From the NCBI RefSeq assembly GCF_000340215.1, contig NW_006921533.1, positions 1,616-65,615 of the forward strand: a stretch of 64,000 bases of DNA, in the 5' to 3' direction. Made by a program: the position numbers and the translations under genes. Below are positions 22,931 to 34,889 of this stretch, piece after piece (position 1 is the stretch's first letter; each line of letters begins with the position of its first letter). The stretch comes from Pseudocercospora fijiensis CIRAD86 (Eukaryota > Ascomycota > Dothideomycetes > Mycosphaerellales > Mycosphaerellaceae). The notes under the pieces were generated by a model. It did no database searches and was not told the origin of the DNA. It saw only the letters and a program-made list of their open reading frames with translations.

Positions 22931-25221
22931 TTTGCGTATAGTCTCTATAACATTTAATCGTATAGTTAAAGAAGTAGATATAGGCCGGTTAACTAAGTAG
23001 ATAGCGCTTAAATAAGATTGAATAGCGAGCGACTAGCGTACTACTAAATAAACAAATAGCCTATTATATATAATAGCGCATAATCTAGGTTTATTGCTTT
23101 GTCGACTTTACTAGACTAGCGTCGAGAATAATAGGATTCTATTACACTATTATTGTTCTATATACTTAGAATAATAAAATTGCTATATAGTACTAACCTC
23201 TCTTTATCCGGAAGCTATACTATACTATTAGAGATAGAGCCTCGTAGTATAGGTAGAAATCTCGACCTATAAAGTCGGAAATTAGTATCTCGGAAGAGGC
23301 GTTCTTTACTACTATATATAGTAATCTACATTCACTCGGAGCTATAGAATACCGCTAGATATTCTATTACACTGTCTACTTAATATATAGATTACTGTAG
23401 CTCTTAACCCTTATATATACTATAGGGTTATCGAGGACGATAACGAGGTAGACTAACTTTACTTAATAGGCCCTAAATTCTTTATATAGTTAACTACTTA
23501 AGGAACGAAATTATTATATAGTTGTATAAGCTAGAAGGACTATAATTAATTAAATAAAGACGTTGTTACTTATTTACATACTTATATAATTATTTATATA
23601 ATTTAATATTACGGAGACTGTTTCTATAATCGTAGTATTATATACCTAATCTAAGAATATTACCTTCAAGTAGCGTAGGGTTCTCTTCCTCTATCGACAC
23701 TTTACGTAGAGTAGCCGTACCCTCTTCTATTACTAGCAGCTCGCGTTCCTTCGCTATACTTAGTCGCTATAGTACGACGAGCGTAATATCGTTATCGTAC
23801 GCCTCCTCCCTCTCTAGAAGTTCGATTAGAGGCATATCTACTATATCGTTCGCTAGGTAGGCGATGCGATAGCGCTACTAATATATAATCGTTCCTAAGA
23901 CTTTAACGTTACCTTCGAGGTTAAATGCCCCGATTCCGATCTTATACTCTATCTCGCTATATAGTAGTTTAAGGTTATAGCGAAGCGCCTTAATATCCGC
24001 TATTATAACGTTAAAGTCCGGTAGATAGTAATAAACTAAGAAGCGATACTATATCGATAGCTAAGTTTTCTTATCGAGTCTATACCGAGTATAACGCTTA
24101 AGGCTAAATATACCTTTATTCTTATTACCTAGATCGGTAACAATCTAATATAAACACTAGTGCTTCCTACAATCCGGCGACCGTAGCTACGCTATGCGAG
24201 AAACTAGAACATTATATATAAAACCGCCGTATACGAGTGCGACCGATATTAAGCAAAATCTAGTATATACCGCTAATCTATCCGTACTTTGCTATACGTC
24301 TTTTAACTACCGCCGATCCTTATCTCGCATATCCTAGAGTCTAGAACGTAAGGTCTATACAAACCGGAAATATACGAGGGCGACGTCGTAGAGTCGTAGA
24401 GGTACTAACGCCGAGCTACGATACCCGAAGAATGCATTATAATAACTTAAGTAGAGGTTGTCTACTAGGTGCTTAACGAATAGTAATTAGTCGTATATAG
24501 ATCGCGACTACTACCTTAGTATACTCTCCGAGCTTAAGTTAATATATTCGTCGAGCCTCCTTTAACTACGTTCTCTATCGTATAGGTAAAGGTTATTCCT
24601 AAGACTATATAGCGGTCTAAATGCGGCTAACAATTGTACTATCGTGCTAGGCCTACTATTATTATAGCTACTCGCATTAATTAATACCTTATAAGACGTC
24701 TCCTATAGTATATTCTCGCGCGTCGGCGCTAGCCGCTAAGGACAATAAGGTAGCAAGCAACTACCCTATATAATCGAGAGTATACGGATATATATCGTTA
24801 AACTCCGTACCGGTAACAATAAGAAGTAGCGTTTGCGCTTCTTAATAGGCAAAGGAGGATCCGACTTCGTTTTAATTACGACCTCGCTAAACCGGAGACT
24901 AGGCCGCATACTCGCTATTACTATCCGAACCGCTTCGTCGCTATAGTTAGTAAGTATAGGCATATATAATAAGGGTCGCAATTCGGGACTACCGTTAATA
25001 TAGAGAGCGACTAGGACCGCCGTATATATCTAATCCTACGCGATAGTTCGAGTCTAACTATCGATACCGAACCCCGCCGGCTAGCGCTTATATTATATCT
25101 GCTACTCCCTATCTATGCTATAGTTATAAGCAACCTAGACTTTATAGTCTCTATACCTAACGTTTACTAGGTAGCGTAGGATTTAATCCTTTAGCTCGAT
25201 CGATAGTTCGGAGAATAACAT
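22900..25221 (-). pseudogene. Gene A (copy 3), complete, about 760 codons, unknown; F-box-like start
   Basis: An ATG at 25221 opens a minus-strand frame reading MLFSELSIELKDQILRYL. This resembles an F-box-like helix pattern (L-x-x-E-L-x-x-Q-I-L-x-x-L), but I would not assign it on this alone. The frame continues with few interruptions through a 71-residue stop-free stretch (24981-24766) that includes ILTNYSDEAVRIVIASMR. It then passes LEREEAYDND and the segment shared with copies 1 and 2, ending near 22900 beside the palindrome. Stops are TAA/TAG. It is convergent with gene B. No catalytic motif was recognised. Confidence 0.55.
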
Positions 25222-25284
25222 CCTCGCCTTAATTAGATAGTAGTATAAGGTTGTTATAGTAAGTAGCAATAATAAGCGTTTAAT

Positions 25285-25570
25285 AGAACTTTAGGTACGT
25301 ACCTAAAATTTCCTTACGTTATACCTTATATAACCTTATATAACCTTATAGGCTATTACCTAACACTAGTACGGATAAGCGTTTAAAGCAAACATCGCTA
25401 TTAGACGCGGGACATGCCGCTAGCGGCAAATACGTAGTCCGTACGTAATATAACTTTTCTTCTTTTATAAACCTGCTCCCTTTTCTTAACTTAAATATTA
25501 ATATTAACCTTCTATAGCACTTACTATAACTAGCACTAGAATAGGTATATACCTAAAGTTTCTTTAAAAA
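25285..25570. repeat. Palindromic repeats upstream of gene A
   Basis: A near-perfect palindrome aactttaggtacgtaccta lies at about 25285-25312. A half-copy (aggtatatacctaaagtttc) lies at about 25542-25564. Between them is AT-rich sequence without a readable gene. The interval separates divergent genes (gene A on minus, the small basic gene on plus), so promoters would be expected here, but no specific element can be named. Confidence 0.65.
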
Positions 25571-25632
25571 CACTAACAGTTAAACTATTTTCGAAAGAAA
25601 CATATTACTATAATCGCGAAAAAACTGTAGCT

Positions 25633-26140
25633 ATAAGTTCCCTACTTATCCCTAGCGCGCGTAAGCGTAAATTAGGCACTAGTCCGCTAAGCGACCCGCC
25701 CTAAACCCCGACGTCTACTGCTAAGAAGCAGTATACCCTACTACTTAGCCTCGGCGATCCTTCCCTAAAAGAATCGCTAGCAAAGAAGGCTAAGACCGCT
25801 AATACGCCTAAGAAGTTAACTAAAGCTAAGTAGGATAAGACTATCGGTATAGAGATAGACTAAGATAAGCTCAACCTAGCCGAGCAGAGGTTTAAGGAAG
25901 GTCGCGTTAATAGCTTTAAGGCTATTATAGACAAGACCCGCGGCGTAGTAACGGCCCTATCCTATAGTTAAGGTGTCTATATAGCCGCCTACTCCTCTAG
26001 ATCTATTAAGAACGAGACTACCGTAGGAGCTATAGAGATCCTAGTCGGCGACTAGTTCGTACGTATAATAACGAAGCTCGAGCTAGCGTTTAAGTATTTC
26101 TACTTACATCGCGTCGTAAGTATAATAGGCCTAAGTATAC
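25633..26140 (+). pseudogene. Small lysine-rich protein, about 170 codons, unknown
   Basis: The plus-strand frame starts at ATA (probably ATG before RIP) and reads SSLLIPSARKRKLGTSPLSD, then a Lys/Thr/Pro-rich stretch (AKKAKTANTPKKLTKAK). A likely folded part follows (NLAEQRFKEG, FKAIIDKTRGVVTAL, AIEILVGDQFVRIITKLE). There are only about five in-frame stops, all TAA/TAG. The basic N-terminus suggests a nuclear protein, but that is inference. Palindromic repeats lie on both sides. No family is recognised. Confidence 0.55.
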
Positions 26141-26197
26141 CCCCTTTTTTTATTCTTTTTTTCCTTTACCGTTATATCGATTCTACTTAAAAGATAA

Positions 26198-26352
26198 AAC
26201 TTTAGGTATGTACCTATTCTACGCGTTAAATAGGTACGCACCTAAAGTTTCCTTAAAACACTACGATTTAGGTGCACGCCTTAAGTTAACTCTAAAGATA
26301 AAACTTTAGGTATATACCTATTCTACGTATTAACTAGGTGCGTACCTAAAGT
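26198..26352. repeat. Two adjacent palindromic repeats
   Basis: Copies at about 26198-26256 and 26290-26352 have the form aaaactttaggtatgtacct, loop, aggtacgcacctaaagttt. They are members of the dispersed family. The remaining sequence to the gap at 26445 has no visible gene. Confidence 0.75.
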
Positions 26353-26444
26353 TTCTTCGAAGGTTTATAATTTAGGTATACGCCTAAAGTTTCTATATTC
26401 TTAATTCTCCTCTTTAGAATAGTACTAAGTTATTATAGCGAATA

Positions 26445-26544
26445 NNNNNNNNNNNNNNNNNNNNNNNNNNNNNNNNNNNNNNNNNNNNNNNNNNNNNNNN
26501 NNNNNNNNNNNNNNNNNNNNNNNNNNNNNNNNNNNNNNNNNNNN
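26445..26544. other. Assembly gap of 100 N
   Basis: Exactly 100 N, the usual placeholder for a scaffold join of unknown size. Contiguity between the gene A side and the SNF2-like fragment is therefore not shown by the sequence. Confidence 0.99.
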
Positions 26545-26546
26545 GG

Positions 26547-28275
26547 AGTTCTCTGAAGTAAGTACGCTAGACCCTAGCGGGCATTCGCCGCAAGGCTAGA
26601 CCGACTAAGCGTAAGGGCAAACAGCCCGTTTTATTAGAATACGTTAGCGATAGCGAAGACGCCTAAGGTTTAGACGATATAGTAGAGTAAGACCCTAATA
26701 ACGACGTCGATAAGATAGATATCGACGAGAAAGATAACGGTAACTAGTAGAGCTACCGACTCTAGCTTACGCCGAATAAGATCCTTAAGACTATCTCTAG
26801 CTTTACTAAAGGCTAGATTAAGATTAAGAGTATAATCGCGGAGGACGACGACGTCGTAGATCGCGCCCTTTCCGGCCTACGCTATCCCGATACCGTTAAG
26901 GGCAACCTAAAGCGTATAGCCTTTATCTATATCCGCGCCGTATAGAAGATAAAGGTTATTCTAGACTCCCTCGATCCTATAATCGATCGGCTAGATCTAG
27001 CGTACATTCCTACGTTCTTCGTAGGCACTCCTACTACGCTTTATAGACCTACTCTCTAGCTAGTCTACCTAGTCCTAGAGCTAGATATTTACGGAGAAGA
27101 CCTCTATCGAGGACTACTACTCTTATACCTATATAATAAGATAAAGAATAAGAACAATAATAATAATACGGTTAACCTATTACTCGAGCCGATAAAGATC
27201 TCCCGCGTCGCTACTACTACTACCCCGGTCTATATTAACCCGAAAGCTAGCCGAGTAAATACTAAGGAGTAGGACGAGCGTATAGGCAATATTATAGAGC
27301 AGTTACTAGACCTCGCTAAGAAGGGTCTCTACGATAGATCTGCTACTACGGAGATATAGCGTATATAAGCTAATACCGATCCGGATACTACGCTTAAGAC
27401 CTTCGACATTTTGTCTAAGCGCGGTAATATAAATCTAGGGACTAGCCTACGCCTAGATAACTTTGCTAATAACGAGGCGCGTATTACCTATATTAATAAT
27501 ATTATTAATACTACCGATAGTGTACGTCTATATCTATAGCTATTTAGCGATCCTACTAAGATCGAGCGCCTAGGGTTCGATACCGTAATACCTAAGGTTA
27601 ACGTAAGCGACGTATAAGCCTTTTAATAGCGGTACGCCGAAGACACTAATAATAAGCGTACTAGCGCCTATAATACCGATAGTACCCTAGTTATCGATAG
27701 CAAGATGTTTGCGCTTATTAACTCCGCTATAAACTAGAAGAGCGCTAAGGCACCTACGTTCGAGGACGCCTACGCTACGCTCGGCGTTATACCCGAAACG
27801 TTAAGCGTACTAGATAGCTTTACTAAGTTAGGATTTAAGGCTACATACTACGGGCTAAGCTTGTAGCCTTAGTAGGTATCTAGTGCTACGTACCTTAAGC
27901 GTATAATACTCTCTTCCGCTTAGTTCGCTATTATAGGCGACGACGTTAGCCTTAGTAAGACTATTTAGGTCCTCGTAACGATCTGCGAAATAGCGAAAGA
28001 GACTACCCGCTAGATTAAGATCTACGATAGTAAGTTTTCCCTACGATTTATTATAAAACTTTAGGTACGTACCTATTCTTACGAGATTTAGGTACGTACC
28101 TAAAGTTTTATTATTTCCGATTGTTGTAATCTTTAGGTATATACCTAAAGTTCCTTCCTACTAACGAAACTTTTGCTAACTTCTTATATATAGATAAGGT
28201 CCGTACCTATATAAGCGTCGTAATAAACATAGCTACTATAAAGTACCTAGAAGCCTATCGCGACTAGTTTCCCCT
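26547..28275 (+). pseudogene. SNF2-family helicase, N-terminal fragment
   Basis: The plus-strand frame has about 500 codons. It opens with a Lys/Arg-rich stretch (RRKARPTKRKGK), then an acidic part, several ordered segments, a poly-Asn run (KNKNNNNNT), and finally FAIIGDDVSLSKTIQVL at about 27930-27980. The last matches the SNF2 motif GDDMGLGKTIQ with Gly-to-Ser changes expected from RIP. A palindromic repeat then interrupts the gene (28049-28155). About 30 more codons (SVVINIATIKYLEAYRDQF) follow before the frame runs into the retrotransposon at about 28275. All motifs after motif I are absent. The 5' end is lost in the gap. Confidence 0.6.
28049..28155. repeat. Palindromic repeats interrupting the SNF2-like fragment
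   Basis: Aaaactttaggtacgtacct, loop, aggtacgtacctaaagtttt, followed by a second short palindrome ctttaggtatatacctaaag. The coding frame reads well on both sides, so this looks like insertion into a gene. A short target duplication could not be identified with certainty. Confidence 0.75.
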
Positions 28276-31200
28276 TAACTAAGCGCCTAAGTAGCGTCGA
28301 CGAAGGATATCGAAGGTGCCCTCCGCCGCCCGGTAACCGAGCTTATCGTAAACAGAACGAAGGATTTCTTATCGGGCTACTAGATCGTTAATAATACGCT
28401 AGAGCGGTATATTAACTATAGCCTATTGCTAAAGGATACGATCCTTAATAAGGAACCTCCGAGAATAGCGAATAATACGACGGTATTAACTCTTTAATAG
28501 ACTAGGAGCTCTCTTCGTATAGGTAAGGAAGTAGGCGATATTATAAGAGTCGTCGGAGTAGACCCTATTAAGGATATTATCCCTACCTAGTTCGCCCGCC
28601 TTAGTATCGTCCTAGTCCTCGCCGTTAGTAGTAGGGTCTTCGTTAGGCTAGTTACTAGGTTAGTCGTCGGTAGTAGACCTAGTAATTACTAGTATAGCGT
28701 TAATATAGAAGGTAGTAAAGAAGGTACGGTTAATAACCGCGTCGATATCCTCTTCTTCTATTATTTCGGCGATGTCTTCTTCTATAGCAGGCCTTCTAGA
28801 AAGGCTATCCGGTCTAGTATACTTCTTACTAGGAATATAGAAGACGTCGAAATTAAACAAATAGATCTAGGTAACCTACCGAGCTATCGTAGAGTTAGGT
28901 AGGTCGGAGGCTATACGGTTAAGTTAATAGACTAGCGTCTAAGCGTCGACTTCTAGGCGAAAGAATACTCTAAAGAGCTAAGGTCGGAACTTCTTAAGAG
29001 CCTTATAGACACTAAGGTACTCTCGCTTACTAGTATCGTATCGGGCCTCGATAGGTTTCTATAGACCGGACTCGTACCGGATAGAGTAACGTAAGGAGGG
29101 CTCCTTACGATTATACTATATTAGTATCTCGCCGTAGCCTTCCCCGCTCGAGTCGATAGCAACAATTAGTAGACCTACGCCCTCCGAGTAGTTAATAGAG
29201 GTAAGCGTAGGCGCGCTAATAAGTGCCTTAGTAACCTTGTCCTTAGCGGCTTAGTAAACGGAGGTCTATTTAAACTCTATATCCTTCTTAAGTAAGGCGT
29301 ATAGAGGCTTATATACTAACGTAAAGTTTTCGACCTAGATACGGAAGTAAGAGACTACTCTAAGCTAGATCCGGACATCTTTCTAATAGGTAGGGTCGGG
29401 CTAGGATACAATCTTTAGGACCCGTATATTGTTAGGATAGCGGCCGTTCTTATTAGTTATAAACCCGACAATGTTTATTCGTTTATATAGGAGCTAAAGC
29501 TTCTCCCTATATACCGTTAGGTTAGCTCGCTCTAGGTCGTAGAGGATACTATCGAGGTTCTAAATATATTCGAGAAAGAACCTACGGATACTAGGCTCTA
29601 CTTCTTTATTATCGTACCTAGTTTTAGGGCCCTTAATGCCGATATTATTAAGGAAAGGCATCGCTATATAGGAGATATAGGCCGCGAGGACTTAGTTTAT
29701 AATGCGAACGAACTAGGCTATAGAGTTAGTTGCCCCTTATAGAAGGGTAGTTTGTCTATATAGCCTAAGAGGTATCTCGAAACTAGTAAGGTCGCGGCTA
29801 TTAGGATAGAGAGGGATCTAGTCGTAGCCCGAGAAAACATTAACTAGTAAAGCTATAATATAGTTAGCAAAAGCTTCCGAGAACCTATTAGTCTCCGGAG
29901 GGAGGTTAGTATCTCTAATCGTAACTACGTTAAACTTTTATATAGCGTTAATTAGACGGTACTTCTTTAGTTCCCTAGGAGCTATCTTCTTCTAAACTAG
30001 GAAGTATAGGTTGCGATACGAGGCATAGGAAGGCTCTAAGGTACTAGCCTTTATATGCTACCGTATTATGTCCTTAACTATACCTCTTAGGCTTAGGTTT
30101 AGCTTAAACCCTAGGTAAGCCTAAGGCTTATACTCGATCGTTCGGATCCTCTATAGAGGGGTAACCTCCGGGTTAATCCTACCTAGATACGTAAAGTTAT
30201 ATACTAATACGGCTTCGCGGTTATATAGAAGCTCGTATAGCAAATCTAGTTTAAGATCCGAAAGCTCGATACTAGGTTTAATGTTCGCTAGTCTCTCCGG
30301 CGTTAGCCTCGATCCCCTAGCAATAGCGGAGAACTTTTTAGTAATATACCTCTAGTCGTATAGACTATCCCTAGGTATTAATATCGCTTCGCGGTTAAGG
30401 CACTTTTGTCGCTAGTTAGGATTTCCGCTAGGATTAGACCTATCGGTTATATATACGCTACCCTTTACGGGCTTAATCTTGTTAGCTACTCTCTTATATA
30501 GGGTATATATACTAACCGCTCGTAATACCCGAGCCCTCTCTCTTTAACGTTAGGCCCGGAGATTAGCGTAATAGAATAGCGCGTAAACTTTATTAGAAGT
30601 CTCCTTAAGTCGGTAGGTATATAGCTAGTAATCCTAATTTATAAGTCTAGCGAAAACGTTAGATTCCTAATAATACCCCTAGGGTAGTATTAGCTCGGCG
30701 CTCTAATTAGTTAGTTCGGATTCGGGCTCGGGTAGATCCGCTTCTAGCGGCGATACCTACGATAGTATTATTACCGAGATTCGTATACTAGGTAGTCGTT
30801 ATACTATTATACTCGCTATCGCTTCGAGCATTCGTCTCTTTAGTATAGAGCCTAGAAACTAGCCTTATCGTACGGAGCGGCGTATCTCTAGATATAACCT
30901 ATTTAAGCTATATTAACTTATAGCGTAGATTGCCGGTCTTATAACCGCGCTATAGCGTTTTCCGAAGAGCGCTTAGAAGTAGTAAGGATATCCTCGTAGG
31001 ACTTGTAGCTAGTGTTTCCGATATAACTAGTAAATACGACTCGGTTACCCTTCTAGTTAGCGATAGTTCCTTCCTAGGAGCTATCGTCGCAGTTGCGCTA
31101 GATATCCCGGGTTATACGAGACTATAGACGACCTAGAATAATTAGCGTATTCGGGTTAGCGGCAATCTAGAAGGTAAAGGAAAAGCATATACCGAAAGCG

Positions 31201-32300
31201 TCTACTATAATATTATAGTAGGTACCTACTAGCGTAACCTCCCTATTTACTCCCTATATACTAAGGGAAATATCTCTATTTATTAGTAGTCGGAGCTGTT
31301 TAGCTTAGCGCTTACTTATAATAAGTAACTCTAAACTATTATTAAGCATTGCTAGCAACTACTAACTATAGCTTCTAATAGTAACTTAAATATAGATAGC
31401 GGGAACGACGGTAAAGGAACGGGTAACCGCGGAAAGGTCTATATTATTAGGGATAGAGTAAAGTTCCTTAGGTCGAGGAGGTCCTACTCGACCGATTTAT
31501 TAGCTAGTAAATCGGACAGCCTTAATAGAAACTAAAACCGAAGTAGGGTCGGTATTATTATTATCCCCTCGGCCTATCTCCTTAATCCCCTCTTCGTTAG
31601 TATTATCGATAGTCTCCTAGCTCTCGTAGGTTACTAATTCGCCTTCTACTAACTCCTAGGCCCCTAAAAATTTAGGAAGGAACTATAGGGAAGAGACGTC
31701 GATATAGTCCTCTCGCCCCTGTTTGCGTTAAAGGGCTATAAGGTCTTTTATAAAGATAGTATCGTTAGGAATCCGGCTCTAGAATAGGTTAGTAGGCAAA
31801 CCGTATACTAGAAGCTCCCCTATAGATACGTTAGACTTAAGGTCTAGGAACTATAAAGCCTAGAAGAGAGCATTTACCTTTATGTCGTAGGAGTTAGTAG
31901 GCCCGGCACTATACTTCTTTATATACCTATTAAAGCGAAAGCTCTTTAGGTCGGCTAACTTTCGTTTATAGGCCGGCGGGTTAGCTAGGCCTAGGGTACT
32001 ACTAAGGTCGGTAGTAGCATCCTCTATATCGATATCTAGAGTCTCTAGGACCTCCGGAGAGGCTATACTAGCTCGGGCTATACGGTCTTCGGCTATCTAG
32101 AGTGTCTTAGTCTTAGCGACTAATTCTCGCTATTTCTTAGCCTTATTAGCTACCTGCTTCTTAAGTATCCTAGTAGGGGCTGCTATACTAGGGCGGGTAG
32201 GGTTCTACGGGCTCTTACCCTTACCCTAGGACTAGGTTTAGGACGACTAAGTTTAGGACCTTATAGTAGCGTAGATATCTATACTGTTCTTAGTAACCGC
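28275..32300 (-). pseudogene. pol: Ty3/gypsy pol polyprotein (protease, RT, RNase H, partial integrase)
   Basis: Reading minus: a leader segment (KRKLADLKSFRFNRY), then a retroviral-type protease with LLAMLNNSLELLI at about 31.38 kb and IILGR some 80 residues later. Next is RT with VTPLQRIRTIEYKPQAYLGF, SGYDQIPLYPNSRDLTSFEI, LQGATNSIAQFVRI and FLNNIGIKGP, then IVGF with FRIWVENF-like spacing. RNase H follows with YSIRYESGL, IEARYDTSKREYLSVYKALK and the FDVFYIPSKKYTRPDSLSRR end. The last part is the integrase zinc-finger side. The protease Asp pair and the RT YxDD-type Asp pair (29644-29649) have become Asn by G-to-A changes in TpG. Confidence 0.85.
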
Positions 32301-32467
32301 GTAAATATTAGTAACTACGTCCGGGTCCTAAGACACAAAGTTAACTTTAATTAGCAGCGCAGCTACTAATCTAGATACCGCGGCTACTGCCCGCGAAAAT
32401 CTAAGTTGTCCGCTAAGACCGAAATAATTAGCTGAGAAATTTCGCAGAAGTAATATGCAATCAAAGA

Positions 32468-32580
32468 TTAAAGGGAAATTTGACTTACCCCGGATTTTAG
32501 CGTAGAACGTTAATCGAAACAAATATTAAAGGGAAATTTGACTTACCCCGGATTTTAGCATAGAACGTAAATCGAAAGCG
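32468..32580. repeat. About 56-bp direct repeat, two copies
   Basis: Attaaagggaaatttgactt begins at about 32468 and again at about 32524, and the following aacgtnaatcgaaa part is also repeated. It lies between the pol leader and the satellite. It may be a remnant of an untranslated leader or LTR; nothing in it is readable as a gene. Confidence 0.8.
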
Positions 32581-32699
32581 CTTAACGAATCCCGGATATA
32601 AGCGTAATACGCTAATAAAAATTTAGTAGGAGCTTAACGTATACTAAAGACCTAGATATAGCTATATCCTACTAAATATAAAGCCTATCGACTAGTATA

Positions 32700-34080
32700 A
32701 AGGTCTCCGTAGCGAAAATATTAGTAAGATTACTAATAGTACTATTAATTTTAATAAAGCTATTAGTAGAGCTACTAGTAACTTTAGACTATTAGACTAT
32801 TAGTAGGACTAGGTATTAAGAAAACTATTAACAAACCTATTAATTAAACTATTAGGTAAACTATTAGATAGACTATTAGATAAACTATTAGCTAAACTAT
32901 TAGTAAACCTAATAATAGAACTAATAATAAAACTAATAATAAAACTAATAACTCAAATAGCACTAATAGTAAAACTATTAGTAAAACTACTAATAGGACT
33001 ATTAATAAAACTACTAATAAAACTGTTAACAGAACTACTAATAAAACTACTAGTAAAACTACTAAGACTACGAGCTAGCCTACAAATAGGACTACTAATT
33101 AAAGTACTAAGACTACTAACTAAACTAGAAACAAAACTATTAACAAAACTACTAATAAAACTATTAATAAAACTACTAATAAAACTATTAAAGAAACTAC
33201 TAATAAAATACTAATTAAAATTTTCGTTAAACTGAAACTAGTAATCGAACTACTAATTAAACTATTAATTAAATAGTTAATTAAGCTATTTATATAATTA
33301 CTAATAAAACGACTAATTAAACTACTAGTTAAGCTACTAGTTAAACTACTAATTAAACTACTAACGAAATTTTAAATTAAACCGTTACTAGTAATTAAAA
33401 TACTAATCGAACTACTAGCTAAACTACTAATCGAACTGCTAATCGATCTACTAATCGACCTACTAATCGACCTACTAATCGACTTATCTCTATTTAGAAG
33501 TTAGTAATTTAGTACTATATACTTTAAATTATATAATTTATCGGGGGACTAGCTACTAGTAAAATACTAATTAAAATTTCTATTAAACTAAAACTACTAA
33601 TTAAACTACTGATTAAACTATTAATTAAACTACTAATTAAACTACTAATTAAACTACTAATTAAACGGTTGGTCAAACTATTAATTAGACTATTAATTAA
33701 ACTACTAATTAAACTATTAATCAAGCTATTAATTAAACTATTAATCAAACTATTAATCAAACTATTAATCAAACTATTAATTAAACTATTAATTAAACTA
33801 TTAATTAAACTATTAATTTAACTACTAATTAAACTATTAATCAAGCTATTAGTTAAACTATTAATCAAACTATTAATCAAACTATTAATCAAACTATTAA
33901 TCAAACTATTTATTAAACTATTAATCAAACTATTAATTAAACTATTAATTAAACTATTAATTAAACTATTAATTAAACTATTAATCGAACTATTAGTCGA
34001 ACCGTTAATCGACCTCTACTAATCGAACTATCTCTATTTCGAAGTTAGTAATTTTAATTAGTATTCTATACTTTAAACTA
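32700..34080. repeat. AT-rich 12-bp satellite (aaactattaatt) with higher-order structure
   Basis: The region is built of variants of aaactattaatt or aaactactaatt. It is loose at 32700-33240 and regular at 33590-33990. Two blocks each end with the same roughly 60-bp tail (actttaaa or actttaaacta, then tataatttatcgggggac) near 33505-33550 and 34060-34100, so the array has a higher-order repeat of about 550 bp. The long INSLINSL-type frame on the minus strand is a by-product of the 12-bp period and not a gene. Confidence 0.9.
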
Positions 34081-34099
34081 TATAATTTATCGGGGGACG

Positions 34100-34880
34100 A
34101 GTAATAGAAATAACTAGTATAATAGCTAAATCTATAATAGCTAGATAGTATAGCTTAAAGCTATTAATCTCTAAGAATTATACTACTAGACTTACTAGCT
34201 AGAGGATAGCTACTAGTAATTAGGGGTTATATATAATATATCTAGGCCTCTACTAAGGTAGTATATCTATTCTTTTAGTATATATTCTATATATAGCCTA
34301 AATAATTAAGTTTTATTTATATATTTTAAGCTAAGTTTAATAACTTTTACTACTAGTAAATTTACTACTAAAGTTAGAAGTCTAAATCGCTATTTTAGTA
34401 TATAGCTAAAGTCCTATTCTCTCTTACTATAGTAACTAGCTAAGTAGTACTTAGTATTTGCTATAGATATATTTAATTTTCTAACTAAATATTTAAAGCC
34501 TACTAATTAAGAGTCTAAGGGAATTAATAGCGCGCGTCTAGACTAGTAGCGAACTACTACTTAGATACTAGTACTTATATTAAGCCCTACTAAACTATAT
34601 ACTATAGCTAGAACAAACTACTATATAACTTAAAAAAGCATAACTATAATTCAGAATTATAAGATTAGTAAATTTTCCTTTATAAACTAGGGTATAGATA
34701 TATATAGAAACTAAAATTATAATATTCTCTAAAACTAGTATCGTATTCCTAGAACCTTATAAATAGCTATATTATATATAATATAAAGATACCTAGGCCT
34801 ATAGTTATAGAGTCTAAGAGCCTTTAGCTATCGAAGTTTACTAGCCTCGGTAGTTGAGATATATATACGATTAGTAATCA
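34100..34880. other. AT-rich stretch without recognisable gene
   Basis: Strongly AT-rich sequence with almost no CpA or TpG. I see no frame, RNA gene or repeat that I can support, apart from short tatata runs. It lies between the satellite and the gag end. Confidence 0.6.
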
Positions 34881-34889
34881 AAACAAATA

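Larger units (their letters stand above)
17478..25300 (-). repeat. Large repeat unit, copy 3 (inverted, longer at the gene A side)
   Basis: This is the reverse complement of unit positions from about 6120 down to the unit start at about 23712, and it then continues beyond the start of copies 1 and 2. It begins at the apex of the palindrome upstream of gene B, so it lacks the helicase and the 273-bp repeats. It supplies the complete gene A. Confidence 0.9.

Noticed and set aside
32328..32522. 64-codon minus-strand frame
   Set aside because: It overlaps a 56-bp direct repeat and has no recognisable content.
33524..33772. INSL-repeat frame on the minus strand
   Set aside because: A 12-bp satellite read in a frame that happens to have no stop.
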